A DNA stretch of 64,000 nt from Sphingomonas populi (GCF_004208535.1 NZ_SGIS01000014.1:1-64000); one strand, 5' to 3'. Positions 17,017-26,406 are shown, counted from the first letter of the stretch. The notes: a model not told the origin generated them from the sequence alone. Program-made: numbers and translations.

Positions 17017-17086
17017 CCGTTCGTCCCGAGCGAAGTCGAGGGACCGCCCGGTGCGCGCATGCCTCGACTTCGCTCGGCACGAACGG
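17017..17086. repeat. Dispersed palindromic repeat, family D, copy 1
   Basis: CCGTTCGTCCCGAGCGAAGT and its near-complement (ACTTCGCTCGGCACGAACGG) flank about 30 bp. It lies between tonB and the DUF853 gene, whose 3' ends converge here. Relatives lie at 23743, 41675 and 51709. Confidence 0.8.
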
Positions 17087-17123
17087 TTTAAGGCGCGCCG
17101 AGCCGACGGCCAGCGCCGTCGCC

Positions 17124-18746
17124 CTACCGCCCCTTGAAGATCCCGCCCAGCACGCCGCGCACGATCCCGCCGAGCAGGTCGCCTCCCCCGCTCGCACCGC
17201 GCCGTGAGCCCGTGCCGAACACCTGCTTGGCCACTTCGTTCGCCACCTGCCGCGTGATCGTCGAGGTCGCTGTGCGCGCGGCGGTGGTGGCGATCTTGGC
17301 CCAGGGGCTGTTCGCCGCCGCCCGGTCAGCGGCGATCCTGGCGCGCTCGGCCTCCTTGGCGGCGCGGGCGTCGTCCTTGGCCTGCGCGGCGGCGGCCTTG
17401 TCGGTCGCGTCCTTCGCACTCGCCTCGGCGGCGGCGGCGCTCGCCTCCTGTGCCTTGGCGGCGAGGATTTCCTCGCACGATTCGCGATCGACGAGCGTGT
17501 CGTACTTCGCGCCGATCGCATCGGTCTCAATCAGCACCTTGCGTTCAGCGGGCGTGATCGGGCCGACGCGCGAGGCAGGCGGCTTGATGAGCGTGCGCTG
17601 CACCGGCGCGGGCGCGCCGTCGGGCAGCAGCAGCGAGACCAAAGCCTCGCCGACCTTCAATTCGGTGATCGCGGTTTCGACATCGACGCCAGGGTTGGCG
17701 CGGAACGTCGTCGCCGCCGCCTTCACCGCCGCCTGATCGCGTGGCGTGAACGCGCGGAGCGCATGTTGCACGCGGTTGCCGAGCTGCCCCGCCACCGTAT
17801 CGGGCACGTCGATCGGGTTCTGCGTGATGAAATAGACGCCGACGCCCTTCGACCGGATCAGCCGCACGACCTGCTCGATCTTCTCCAGCAGAGCCTTGGG
17901 GGCATTGTCGAACAGCAGGTGCGCTTCGTCGAAGAAGAACGCCATCACCGGCTTGTCGGGATCGCCGACTTCGGGGAGATGCTCGAACAATTCGCTCATC
18001 AGCCACAGCAGGAAAGTGGCGTAGAGCTTGGGACTCTGCATCAATTTGTCGGCCGCGAGCACGTTGACGATGCCGCGCCCCTTGTCGTCCAAGCCGATGA
18101 AGTCCGCCATCGCCAGTGCCGGCTCGCCGAAGAAATTCTCCGCGCCCTGGCTGCGCAACTGCAACAGCGACCGCTGGATCGCGCCGATCGATTGCTTGGA
18201 GACGTTGCCATAGGTCGTGGTCAGCTCGTCGGCGCGCGCCGCGCAATAGCTCAACATCGATTGGAGATCGTCGAGGTCGAGCAGCAGCAACCCTTCCTTA
18301 TCGGCGACGTGGAAGGCGATCGTCAGCACGCCTTCCTGCACGTCGTTGAGGTCCATCAGCCGCGCGAGCAGCAGCGGACCCATTTCCGAGATGGTGGTGC
18401 GGATCGGATGGCCCTGTTCGCCGTACAGATCCCAGAACTGCACCGGCGTTTCGGCATAGCTCCAGTCATCGTCGCCAATCGCCTTGGCGCGCGCGGCGAA
18501 GGCGTCGTGCGTCTTGGCTTGCGGCGATCCGGCCATCGCCAACCCCGACAGATCGCCCTTCACGTCAGCGACGAAGCACGGCACGCCGACCGCCGAGAAG
18601 CCTTCGATGATGCCCTGGATCGTCACCGTCTTGCCGGTGCCGGTCGCGCCGGCGATCAGTCCGTGGCGGTTGGCGCGCCTGAGGTCGAGACTCTGCGGGT
18701 TCGCCCCGCCCTCATCCGCGCCGATGAAGATGCCGCCGTCCGTCAT
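17124..18746 (-). CDS. DUF853 HerA-like ATPase (YjgR-like)
   Basis: A 540-residue P-loop ATPase. Walker A is GATGTGKTV (about residues 33-41) and Walker B is MAFFFDEAHLLF. The ITQNPIDVPDTV segment is typical of the DUF853/YjgR branch of the HerA/FtsK class. After the core there is an Ala/Lys/Glu-rich probable coiled coil (about 430-490) and a Gly-rich C-terminus. Function in this branch is not established, and no NurA-type nuclease is adjacent. The ATG at 18746 is the only strong start. It is separated from the LpoA-like gene upstream by a family B repeat. Confidence 0.9.
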   Translation of the reverse strand: MTDGGIFIGADEGGANPQSLDLRRANRHGLIAGATGTGKTVTIQGIIEGFSAVGVPCFVADVKGDLSGLAMAGSPQAKTHDAFAARAKAIGDDDWSYAETPVQFWDLYGEQGHPIRTTISEMGPLLLARLMDLNDVQEGVLTIAFHVADKEGLLLLDLDDLQSMLSYCAARADELTTTYGNVSKQSIGAIQRSLLQLRSQGAENFFGEPALAMADFIGLDDKGRGIVNVLAADKLMQSPKLYATFLLWLMSELFEHLPEVGDPDKPVMAFFFDEAHLLFDNAPKALLEKIEQVVRLIRSKGVGVYFITQNPIDVPDTVAGQLGNRVQHALRAFTPRDQAAVKAAATTFRANPGVDVETAITELKVGEALVSLLLPDGAPAPVQRTLIKPPASRVGPITPAERKVLIETDAIGAKYDTLVDRESCEEILAAKAQEASAAAAEASAKDATDKAAAAQAKDDARAAKEAERARIAADRAAANSPWAKIATTAARTATSTITRQVANEVAKQVFGTGSRRGASGGGDLLGGIVRGVLGGIFKGR

Positions 18747-18773
18747 GAAAAGCTCCCGCTCGCAAACGCTTTT

Positions 18774-18878
18774 GTCACCCCGGACTTGTTCCGGGGTCCA
18801 CCCCGCCGCAAGCGCATCGACCGAGCCTCACGCGCAAAGACTGCCGCACCGTGGACCCCGGAACAAGTCCGGGGTGAC
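18774..18878. repeat. Dispersed palindromic repeat, family B, copy 1
   Basis: GTCACCCCGGACTTGTTCCG and its inverse (CGGAACAAGTCCGGGGTGAC) lie at the two ends of a 105-bp element. The arms are almost perfectly complementary over about 26 bp. A related copy is at 57583-57673. Confidence 0.85.
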
Positions 18879-18890
18879 GGTTGAGACCCC

Positions 18891-20078
18891 TTATTCGAAG
18901 CCGCGCGGCGCGGGCGAGACGGTGACGGCGGTGCCGCCGCGAATCTCCTGCACCTCCAGCGCGCGCTCGGCGACGCCATCCTTGCCGAAGCGGAACGCGC
19001 CGTCGATGCCCGCGAACCCGCCCGAATCGGATAGCCGCCGCTCGGGGAAGGGCGTGCCCACCGTCCAGTCCGCCGAAATGCGAATCGTCAGCAGCACCGC
19101 ATCATAGCCGAGGCTCGAAAGCCGGAACGGCGCAGCGCCGAAGCGGGCACGGTATTTGGCGGCATATTGCCGGTACAGCCCGTTCGACACGCTCGCGAAC
19201 CACGCGCCGTTGAGCGACGGCTTGTTCGCCATCGAGCTTTCCGAATTCCACAATTCGGTGCCGAGCACATGCGCGCTGCTCGTACCGACGCGGCGGATCA
19301 CCGGCACCGCTGCCGACGCGGTGTTGGCGCTGTCGGCGATCAGGATCGCCTGATACGGCGAATCCTTGCCCATCCGCGTGATCGCGGCGGTGATCGACCC
19401 CGGCACGCGCTGATAGGTCTGCAGCGACACGACCTGCCCGCCCGCACTCTCCACCGATCGCAGGAACGCGGTCGAGGCGCGCTCGCCATAGGTGCCGTTG
19501 GGAACCAGCCCGGCGAAGCTCGTGATGCCCTGCGCCTTGGCGTAATCGACCACGCGCGCGATCGACTGGGTGGGCGCATAGCCCATCAGATACGCGCCCT
19601 GCCCCGCCGCCGAGGCATCGTTCGAGAACGCCACCACCGGCACCGCAGCACGGTGCGCGATCGGCGTGACGGCGCGGACATCGTCACCGAGCAGCGGGCC
19701 GAGGATCAGCCGGTTGCCCTCGGCGATCGCCCGTTGCGCGGCGGCGGCGGCGCCGAGATTGGTGTCATAGGTGGTGATGCGGATGCGCTGGTTGTTCGAA
19801 TCGAGCAACGCCATCTGCGTGGCATTGGCGAGGCTTTGCCCCACGCCCGCATTCGGCCCCGACAGCGGCACCAGCAGCGCGACACGGTGGCGCGCGGTGT
19901 CGGTCGGGATGCCCTGTTCGACCTGATTCGGCTGCTGAACCGGCGGCGGGCGGCGGCCCGGCTCGGTTGCGCCGCGCGGCAGCACCGTCTGGCAGCCCGC
20001 CAGCAGCATCGCGGCCATGACGATCACGGCACGCCGCAGCGGCCTTCCTGGTTGCCGTACCCTTGCCACGTCTGTCAT
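18891..20078 (-). CDS. Penicillin-binding protein activator (LpoA-like lipoprotein)
   Basis: A 395-residue lipoprotein with a lipobox ending at Cys29 (MLLAGCQT). A periplasmic-binding-protein type 1 fold follows (VALLVPLSGPNAGVGQSLANA, ILGPLLGDDVRAV, GLVPNGTYGERA). Such LpoA-like proteins activate class A penicillin-binding proteins from the outer membrane. The setting supports this: as in E. coli it is divergent from rsmI with yraN following. Only 11 bp separate the two start codons. E. coli LpoA has an extra N-terminal domain that is absent here. Confidence 0.85.
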   Translation of the reverse strand: MTDVARVRQPGRPLRRAVIVMAAMLLAGCQTVLPRGATEPGRRPPPVQQPNQVEQGIPTDTARHRVALLVPLSGPNAGVGQSLANATQMALLDSNNQRIRITTYDTNLGAAAAAQRAIAEGNRLILGPLLGDDVRAVTPIAHRAAVPVVAFSNDASAAGQGAYLMGYAPTQSIARVVDYAKAQGITSFAGLVPNGTYGERASTAFLRSVESAGGQVVSLQTYQRVPGSITAAITRMGKDSPYQAILIADSANTASAAVPVIRRVGTSSAHVLGTELWNSESSMANKPSLNGAWFASVSNGLYRQYAAKYRARFGAAPFRLSSLGYDAVLLTIRISADWTVGTPFPERRLSDSGGFAGIDGAFRFGKDGVAERALEVQEIRGGTAVTVSPAPRGFE

Positions 20079-20089
20079 GAACCCCTCCG

Positions 20090-20923
20090 ATGAACGCTGT
20101 ACTCGCGCCCGGTCTCTATATCGTCGCCACCCCGATCGGCAATCTCGGTGATCTTTCGCCGCGTGCTGCCCAGATCTTATCACAAGCTGCCGTAATCGCA
20201 GTGGAAGACTCGCGTGTGACGGCGGGATTACTTCGTCACATCGGCGTGAAGCGGCTAATGACGCCCTATCACGACCACAATGCCGAAGCCGTCCGCCCCG
20301 GCCTGATCGCACGGATGGGGATGGAGGCGGTGGCGTTGGTGTCCGACGCGGGTACGCCGCTGATCTCCGATCCCGGCTACAAATTGGTCCGCGATGCCCG
20401 CGCCGCCGGACATACCGTGGTGACGATTCCCGGCCCGTGCGCCGCGATCGCCGCGCTGACGCTCGCCGGGCTACCGACCGACCGCTTCTTCTTCCTCGGC
20501 TTCCTGCCCCCCAAGGCGCAGGCGCGCGCCGCCGCTATCGCCGAAGTCGCCGCGATCCGCGCGACCTTGGTGCTGTACGAATCGGGACCGCGCCTCGCCG
20601 TCACGCTGGCGGCACTCGCCGAGGGGCTGGGGAATCGCGACGCGGCGGTCGCGCGCGAGATCACCAAGAAGTTCGAGGAAGCTGTCACCGATTCGCTCTC
20701 CGCGCTGGCGGCACGCTATGCCGATGCGCCGCCAAGGGGCGAGATTGTCATCGTCGTAGCCCCGCCGGGAGAACCAGAAGCCGCCAGCGCTGAGGATGTC
20801 GACGCCGCGCTCGCCGAAGCTTTGCAACGCCTCCCCGCCTCCAAGGCGGCGGGTGAGGTCGCCAAGAAGCTCGGGCTGGACCGCCGCGAACTCTACGCGC
20901 GGGCGCTTGAGATGAAGGGGTGA
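20090..20923 (+). CDS. rsmI: 16S rRNA (cytidine(1402)-2'-O)-methyltransferase RsmI
   Basis: A 277-residue SAM-dependent tetrapyrrole-methylase-fold enzyme that 2'-O-methylates C1402 of 16S rRNA. Diagnostic segments are GLYIVATPIGNLGDLSPRA, VEDSRVTAGLLRHIG, VSDAGTPLISDPGYKLV and PGPCAAIAAL. Length is normal. The stop codon overlaps the yraN start (GTGA), so the two are probably translationally coupled. Confidence 0.97.
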   Translation: MNAVLAPGLYIVATPIGNLGDLSPRAAQILSQAAVIAVEDSRVTAGLLRHIGVKRLMTPYHDHNAEAVRPGLIARMGMEAVALVSDAGTPLISDPGYKLVRDARAAGHTVVTIPGPCAAIAALTLAGLPTDRFFFLGFLPPKAQARAAAIAEVAAIRATLVLYESGPRLAVTLAALAEGLGNRDAAVAREITKKFEEAVTDSLSALAARYADAPPRGEIVIVVAPPGEPEAASAEDVDAALAEALQRLPASKAAGEVAKKLGLDRRELYARALEMKG

Positions 20924-21273
20924 GAGACCGCCGCGTCGCCGAGGCGGCTGGCCGGCGCGGCGAGCGCATCGCAGGCTGGTGGCTGCGGCTGAAAGGCTGG
21001 CAGATCGTCGCGCGCCGGGTTCGCACCAAGGCGGGCGAGGTCGATCTCATCGCGCGCCGCCCCGGCCTCGTCGCGTTCGTCGAGGTCAAACTCCGCCGCA
21101 CCGCCGCCGATCTCGACATGGCGATCGACGAGCACCGCCTCGCCCGCGTCGCCGCTGCCGCCGAAGTGCTGATGGCCGAGTATGCGCAGCCCGGCGACGA
21201 TATCCGCGTCGATGTCATCCTCATCGCGCGCGGCGTGCCGCTCCGGCATATCGAGAATGCTTGGATCGGGTGA
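20920..21273 (+). CDS. YraN family protein (UPF0102, endonuclease-like)
   Basis: A 117-residue protein of the UPF0102/YraN family, which has a restriction-endonuclease-like fold. The core motif is visible: G-E-x-D-L-I (KAGEVDLIARR), then VAFVEVKLR, a PD-(D/E)XK-type active site. The GTG start shares four bases with the rsmI stop. The rsmI-yraN pair divergent from lpoA is an old conserved arrangement. The molecular function is not established. Confidence 0.92.
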   Translation: MRDRRVAEAAGRRGERIAGWWLRLKGWQIVARRVRTKAGEVDLIARRPGLVAFVEVKLRRTAADLDMAIDEHRLARVAAAAEVLMAEYAQPGDDIRVDVILIARGVPLRHIENAWIG

Positions 21274-21298
21274 GTTTCGCACCTAGATGCCCCCTAAC

Positions 21299-21386
21299 CG
21301 TCGCCCCGGCGAAGGCCGGGGCCGCTACGTTGCTTGGCGAAGCGGTTGCCCCACACACAGCGGCCCCGGCCTTCGCCGGGGCGACG
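21299..21386. repeat. Dispersed palindromic repeat, family C, copy 1
   Basis: CGTCGCCCCGGCGAAGGCCG and CGGCCTTCGCCGGGGCGACG are outward-facing inverted arms about 40 bp apart. It lies between yraN and gshB on the transcribed strand. A related copy is at 49968-50055. Confidence 0.85.
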
Positions 21387-21398
21387 AAAGGGCTATGA

Positions 21399-22358
21399 AT
21401 GTCTCTCACGGTAGCCGTCCAGATGGACCCGCTCGACCAGATCAACATCGGCGGCGATTCGAGCTTCGCGCTGATGCTCTCCGCACAGGCGCGCGGCCAC
21501 AAACTTTTTCACTACGCCGCCGAAGCCCTCAACTACTCAGACGGCCGCGTCTGGGCGCTCGCCCACCCCGTCACCGTCCAGCGCGTTCCGGGCAACCACT
21601 TCAGCTTCGGCGACCCCGTCCAGCTCGATCTCGGCGATGACGCCGATGTGGTGCTGATGCGGCAGGACCCGCCGTTCGATCTCGGCTACATCACCGCCAC
21701 CCACCTGCTCGAACGGATCGCCGACAAGACGTTGGTGGTCAACGATCCCGCCAGCGTGCGCAACGCGCCGGAGAAGGTGTTCGTGCTCGATTACGCGCAC
21801 TTCATGCCGCCGACACTCGTCACGCGCAGCCTCGACGAAGCGCGCGCTTTCCTCGCGAAGCACGGCGAGATCGTGATCAAGCCGCTCCACGGCAACGGCG
21901 GCAAGGCGATCTTCAAGGTTGGCAGCGACGGCGCCAATTTGTCGGCGCTGATCGAGGTGTTCAACACCGCCTGGCGCGAGCCGCATATGGTGCAGGCGTT
22001 CCTCCCCGACGTGGCGCAGGGCGACAAGCGGATCGTGCTGGTCGACGGCGTGGTCGCGGGTGCGATCAACCGCCTGCCAGGCGAAGGCGAGATCCGCTCG
22101 AACCTCGCGGTCGGCGGCTCCGCAGTGAAGACCGTGCTGACGCCGGAGGAAGAGGCGATCTGCGCCGAGCTCGGCCCCGAACTCAAGCGGCGCGGGCTGC
22201 TGTTCGTCGGCATCGACGTAATCGGCGGCAAGTGGCTGACCGAGATCAACGTCACCTCGCCGACGGGAATCGTCGCGATCGAAAAGTTCGACGGCACCGA
22301 TGTGGCGGGGCTGATCTGGGACGCGATCGAGGCGCGGGTCGCATCTCGGGCGGCATGA
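21399..22358 (+). CDS. gshB: Glutathione synthase
   Basis: A 319-residue ATP-grasp enzyme that joins gamma-glutamylcysteine and glycine to make glutathione. Family segments include VAVQMDPLDQINIGGDSSFALM, LMRQDPPFDLGYITATHLLE, IVIKPLHGNGGKAIFKV and the metal-binding INVTSPTGI near the C-terminus. Length is typical (about 315). The ATG lies 12 bp after the family C repeat, so the repeat occupies the leader. gshA is not in the window. Confidence 0.97.
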   Translation: MSLTVAVQMDPLDQINIGGDSSFALMLSAQARGHKLFHYAAEALNYSDGRVWALAHPVTVQRVPGNHFSFGDPVQLDLGDDADVVLMRQDPPFDLGYITATHLLERIADKTLVVNDPASVRNAPEKVFVLDYAHFMPPTLVTRSLDEARAFLAKHGEIVIKPLHGNGGKAIFKVGSDGANLSALIEVFNTAWREPHMVQAFLPDVAQGDKRIVLVDGVVAGAINRLPGEGEIRSNLAVGGSAVKTVLTPEEEAICAELGPELKRRGLLFVGIDVIGGKWLTEINVTSPTGIVAIEKFDGTDVAGLIWDAIEARVASRAA

Positions 22359-22374
22359 CGTAAACCTCCGTCCG

Positions 22375-22466
22375 TGCCGAGTAGCGCTCGAGTAGGCGAG
22401 CCGTATAGGGTGTGCATATCGAAGCAAAGGTTGCGCTCGGGACATGCGCCTTCGGGCTACTCGGCA
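22375..22466. repeat. Long inverted repeat between gshB and the CoA-transferase gene
   Basis: The arms TGCCGAGTAGC (22375-22385) and GCTACTCGGCA (22456-22466) are perfectly complementary 11-mers about 70 bp apart, with further partial complementarity inside. It lies where two genes converge. It resembles the other dispersed elements in design, but I see no second copy in this window. Confidence 0.6.
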
Positions 22467-22498
22467 GGAGCGGAATAAGACCACGCTATCTTTGCCGC

Positions 22499-23710
22499 TT
22501 AGGCGACGACCCCGCTCGCCCGCAACGCGGCAATCGCCGCGTCGTCCAGCCCCAGCATCTCGCGCAAAATCGCGTCGCTATGCTCGCCGAGATCGGGCGG
22601 CGCGGTTGGCTTCGGCATCGTTTCGCCCGGGAAGCGGAACGGCCGGTTGACGATCGGGATGCGCCCCAAGGTACGGTGATCGACCTCGACCACCATCTCG
22701 CGCGCCACCGCCTGCGGCTGCGCGAGCGCCTCCCCCACGCCGAGGATCGGCGCGTTCGGCACCTGATGCTCGCTGAACAGCGCGACCAGTTCGGCGACCG
22801 ACCGCCGTTCGGTGAAATCCGAGATCAGCGCGTTGACCTCGGACCGTGCATCGCGACGCCGCTCGGTGGTGGCGAACCGCGCGTCGCGCGCGAGTTCGGG
22901 CTGCCCGAGCGCCGCGCAGATCCGCGCCCAGAACGCATCGGTCAGGCAGGCGATGATGATCGACCCGTCGCTGGCGGGAAACGCGCCATACGGCACCAGA
23001 TTGGGATGCTGCGATCCTTGCGGTGTAGGGTCTTCACCAGTGAAGAAAGCAAGCTGCGCGAGATAGCTCAGCATCCCGAACATCCCGTCGAGCAGGCTGA
23101 TGTCGATCAGCCGCCCCTTGCCGGTCGCGTGCCGCTCATGCAGCGCGGCGAGGATTGCGATCGGCCCGTTCACCCCGCCGACCAGATCGCCGAGCGGAAT
23201 CCCCAGCCGGCTCGGCATTGCCCCCGGCTCGCCATTGACGCTGAGCGCCCCCGACAGCGCCTGCGTGACGATGTCGAACGAGGGCTTGTCGCGAAGCGGT
23301 CCGGTCATGCCGAAGCCGGAGATCGCGCAATAGATCAGCCCCGGATTGCGCTCGGCAAGCGTCTCATAGCCGAGGCCGAGCCGGTCCATCACGCCGGGGC
23401 GGTAATTCTCGATGAGGATGTCGCTCTTCGCCACCAGCGCCTTGGCGATATCGACACCCTCGGGCGTCTTGAGATCGATGACGATGCTGCGCTTGCCGCG
23501 ATTGTTGGCGAGGAAATAATGGCTCACCCCGTCACGGTGCGGCGGGAAGCCACGCGTGTCATCGCCAGTCCCCGGCGGCTCGACCTTGATGACATCCGCA
23601 CCGAGATCGGCCAGCGCCATCGACGCCGCCGGCCCGGCCAGCACGCGCGAGAAATCGAGCACCGTCACACCGGCGAGCGGGCCTTGCCAGGGGGGCGGCG
23701 TCTCACTCAT
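22499..23710 (-). CDS. CaiB/BaiF family (class III) CoA-transferase
   Basis: A 403-residue CoA-transferase moving CoA between carboxylic acids. It has the family opening PLAGVTVLDFSRVLAGPAAS and DLGADVIKVEPP. The likely catalytic Asp is Asp146 in KPSFDIVTQALSG. NRGKRSIVIDLK and ENYRPGVMDRLGL are also typical. Length (about 400) is normal. No catabolic partner genes are adjacent, so the substrate cannot be named. It reads towards gshB. Confidence 0.93.
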   Translation of the reverse strand: MSETPPPWQGPLAGVTVLDFSRVLAGPAASMALADLGADVIKVEPPGTGDDTRGFPPHRDGVSHYFLANNRGKRSIVIDLKTPEGVDIAKALVAKSDILIENYRPGVMDRLGLGYETLAERNPGLIYCAISGFGMTGPLRDKPSFDIVTQALSGALSVNGEPGAMPSRLGIPLGDLVGGVNGPIAILAALHERHATGKGRLIDISLLDGMFGMLSYLAQLAFFTGEDPTPQGSQHPNLVPYGAFPASDGSIIIACLTDAFWARICAALGQPELARDARFATTERRRDARSEVNALISDFTERRSVAELVALFSEHQVPNAPILGVGEALAQPQAVAREMVVEVDHRTLGRIPIVNRPFRFPGETMPKPTAPPDLGEHSDAILREMLGLDDAAIAALRASGVVA

Positions 23711-23742
23711 CGCGCGTGGCCCTCAACGCCCATCCACTCCCA

Positions 23743-23817
23743 AACCGTTCGTCCCGAGCGAAGTCGAGGGGCACGCCCCAAGCGCAGGTGTCTCGACTTC
23801 GCTCGACACGAACGGTT
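23743..23817. repeat. Dispersed palindromic repeat, family D, copy 2
   Basis: AACCGTTCGTCCCGAGCGAA and its inverse (TTCGCTCGACACGAACGGTT) flank about 30 bp. It is 32 bp after the acetyltransferase stop codon and close to the CoA-transferase start. Confidence 0.85.
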
Positions 23818-23849
23818 GGAAGGCGTTTGTTACCGCACGCCGACACCCC

Positions 23850-24413
23850 TCACCAGTCCCACACCATCCCGGTCTCGCTGAACGGCTTGGGTTGCTTGGG
23901 CGGGATCGTCGCGTCGTTGAGTTCGCATTGCCAGAACCCCACGTCGATCCAGCGGCCGTTCTTGTAGCCCAGCTCGCGCAACACGCCGGTCCGCTTGAAG
24001 CCGACCGATTCGTTCAGCCGGATCAGCCAGTCGTTCGGCAAGGTGATGACGCTCACCGCATGCGCGAAGCCCTGCGCGCGCACCGTGTCGATCAGCGCGT
24101 CGTAAAGCTGGCGGCCATAGCCCTTCCCCTGCGCGTCCTGCGCAAGATAGACCGAGGTCTCGACGGTATATTCATAGGCCGGGCGGTCGCGGAACCTGCC
24201 GGCATAGGCATAGCCGATCACCGTTTCCGCCTCGCCCTCGGTCACCACCAGCCACGGGAAACGGCCCTCCGAGGCGAGCATGCGGCGGCGCATCTCGTCG
24301 GCATCGGGCGCCTCGGTCTCGAACGAGATCGTCGCGGCCTCGACATAGGGGCGATAGATATCCGCGATCGCCGAAGCATCCTCGGGCGTGGCGGGCCGAA
24401 CCGCGATCACCAT
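23850..24413 (-). CDS. GNAT N-acetyltransferase, phosphinothricin acetyltransferase-like
   Basis: A 187-residue acetyl-CoA-dependent N-acetyltransferase. The N-terminus (VRPATPEDASAIADIYRPYV, then ISFETEAPD) and the acetyl-CoA motif (QDAQGKGYGRQLYDALI) match the PAT/bar-like subgroup. A later segment (LNESVGFKRTGVLRELGYK) fits the C-terminal part of these enzymes. Chromosomal homologues often act on amino-acid analogues or methionine derivatives; the real substrate is unknown. The ATG lies inside the last codons of sppA (7-bp overlap), indicating co-translation with sppA. Confidence 0.9.
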   Translation of the reverse strand: MVIAVRPATPEDASAIADIYRPYVEAATISFETEAPDADEMRRRMLASEGRFPWLVVTEGEAETVIGYAYAGRFRDRPAYEYTVETSVYLAQDAQGKGYGRQLYDALIDTVRAQGFAHAVSVITLPNDWLIRLNESVGFKRTGVLRELGYKNGRWIDVGFWQCELNDATIPPKQPKPFSETGMVWDW

Positions 24414-26284
24414 CCGAAGCGCGCCAGAATCAGGTTCATCAACGTCACGTCCTCCTGTGCCGGCGCGCTCGCGCCGAGGCCTTCGCATTCGAGGCAGCGC
24501 GCCTGGATCGCCGCGCCGGTGCCGATCCGTTTCACATCGCCCAGCGCCTGCGCGAACAGCGCGCGGTGCTGCGCGGCGATGCGGGTGAAGGCATCGCCCC
24601 CCGCCGCGGCATCGTCATCGTCATCGCGCGTAAGCTGTGCGATCAGCTTGGCGAGCATCCCCGGCCGCTTCTCGAGATATTCGGCATGATAGCCGTCGCT
24701 CTTCAATCCGGCCAGTTTCGCCGCCGCCGCAACCGCATCGTCGAGCCCGCCGAACTGGTCGACCAGCCCGATCTGCCGCGCGGTGCCGCCGTCCCACACC
24801 CGGCCCTGACCGATCTCATCGACGCGTTGCGGCGTCATGTGCCGCGCGGTCGCTACGCGGGTGATGAACTGGCGGTAGCCGTTCTCGATTCCCGCCTGGA
24901 AGATCGCGTCGGTCTCGGCGTTGGTGCCGGCATAGATGTCGGGCTGACCTGAGATCGGCGTGGTCTTCACGCCGTCGGTGGTGATGCCGATCTTCTTCAG
25001 CGTGTTCTCGAAAGTCGGGATGATCCCGAAGATGCCGATCGATCCGGTGATCGTGGTCGGCTCGGCGAAGATGCGGTCGCCCGCCGTCGACACCCAATAG
25101 CCACCCGACGCCGCGACCGACCCCATCGATACGACGACCGGCAGCTTCTGCGCCTTCGCCTCCTGGATCGCGCGGCGCATCGTCTCCGAAGCGAGCGCCG
25201 AGCCGCCCGGTGAATCGACCCGCACCACCAAAGCCTTGAGGGTCTTCTTGGCGAGGCCGTCGAGCAGCAGCTTGGCAACGGTGTCGCCACCTGCACTACC
25301 GGCGGTCGATTTGCCGTCGATGATGTCGCCCGCGACGGTCAGCACGCCGATCGCGGCGCCGCCGGTCGGCAGCGGATTGCGCGAGACATAGCCGTCATAT
25401 TTGATCGTGTTGAACGTGCCGGCAGCCTTGCCGCTGCCCACGCCCGCGATCTCGGCGACGCGCTTGTCGAAATCGAGCCGGGTGCCGAGCTTGTCGACCA
25501 GCCCGGCATCGAGGTTCGCCTGCGCGACATTGCCCTGTGCGGCGACGATCACCTTGTCGGGCTGGGTCAGGAACGGCGTGATCTTCGCCTTGGGCCGCGC
25601 CTTGGTGATCGCGTCCTGCCACTGTGCGAACAGCACCTGATACAGTTTGACGACCTCTTCCTTCGCCTCGGGCGAAGCGGCGTCACGCGTATAGGGCTCG
25701 ACGAACGACTTGTACTTGCCGACCCGGTAGACGTGCGCGGTCACGCCGAGCTTGTCGATCAGGCCCTTGTAATAGAGCTGCGATCCGCCAGGCCCCATGA
25801 ACAGCGAGCCGCCCATCGGGTTGACCCAGATCTCGCTTGCATTGGCCGCGAGGCGGTATCCGCTGTCAGTATAGGCGGTGGCATACGCGAGCACGGGCTT
25901 GCCGCTATCGCGCACCCGCCGGACCGCGTCGGCGACCTCGTTGACCGCCGCCGGATAGCCGCCGCCGAACGAATCGAGATCGAGCACGACGACCTTGACG
26001 TCGCCGTCACCCTTCGCCTTGTCGAGCGCGCGCACCAGGTCGCGCAGGCGATATTCGGGCGTGGTCGATGATCCGCTCAGGCTGACGAGCGCGCCGGGTT
26101 CGTTCGGCTGCTCGACGATCGGTCCGTCGAGCTTGAGCAGCAGCGCGCCCTGCCGGGTGGTCGATCCGCCGGGCCGCGCGGCGAGCGCGCCGAACAGCAC
26201 GCCGAAGAACAGCAGCATCGCGATCAGGACGAGCGCGTCCTTGATCCCGACCAGTAGCTTCCAAGCACCCCGAACGAGTTTCAC
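24407..26284 (-). CDS. sppA: Signal peptide peptidase SppA, long form
   Basis: A 625-residue S49-family inner-membrane protease that degrades cleaved signal peptides. One N-terminal membrane anchor (about 13-35) is followed by tandem S49 domains, as in the E. coli 67K form. The catalytic Ser is in SMGSVAASGGYW in the second half. The general-base Lys is in the first half (YRVGKYKSFVEPYTR). LVVRVDSPGGSALAS is a family signature. The 3' end overlaps the acetyltransferase gene, so the two form an operon. Confidence 0.95.
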   Translation of the reverse strand: MKLVRGAWKLLVGIKDALVLIAMLLFFGVLFGALAARPGGSTTRQGALLLKLDGPIVEQPNEPGALVSLSGSSTTPEYRLRDLVRALDKAKGDGDVKVVVLDLDSFGGGYPAAVNEVADAVRRVRDSGKPVLAYATAYTDSGYRLAANASEIWVNPMGGSLFMGPGGSQLYYKGLIDKLGVTAHVYRVGKYKSFVEPYTRDAASPEAKEEVVKLYQVLFAQWQDAITKARPKAKITPFLTQPDKVIVAAQGNVAQANLDAGLVDKLGTRLDFDKRVAEIAGVGSGKAAGTFNTIKYDGYVSRNPLPTGGAAIGVLTVAGDIIDGKSTAGSAGGDTVAKLLLDGLAKKTLKALVVRVDSPGGSALASETMRRAIQEAKAQKLPVVVSMGSVAASGGYWVSTAGDRIFAEPTTITGSIGIFGIIPTFENTLKKIGITTDGVKTTPISGQPDIYAGTNAETDAIFQAGIENGYRQFITRVATARHMTPQRVDEIGQGRVWDGGTARQIGLVDQFGGLDDAVAAAAKLAGLKSDGYHAEYLEKRPGMLAKLIAQLTRDDDDDAAAGGDAFTRIAAQHRALFAQALGDVKRIGTGAAIQARCLECEGLGASAPAQEDVTLMNLILARFGW

Positions 26285-26406
26285 TCTGCCGCTCTCCTGT
26301 TGGCGGATGATCCGCCATCGCTAGAGTCCCCGCTAGAGCATCGCCGCGAACAGGTAAACACCCGTATTATTCAACCAATACAGACGCGAAATTCGCGTCG
26401 GCGCGG

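Noticed and set aside
17124..18746. HerA-like ATPase as part of an anti-phage HerA-nuclease module
   Set aside because: Neighbours are tonB and an LpoA-like lipoprotein; no nuclease or effector gene is adjacent, and DUF853 proteins are common chromosomal genes.
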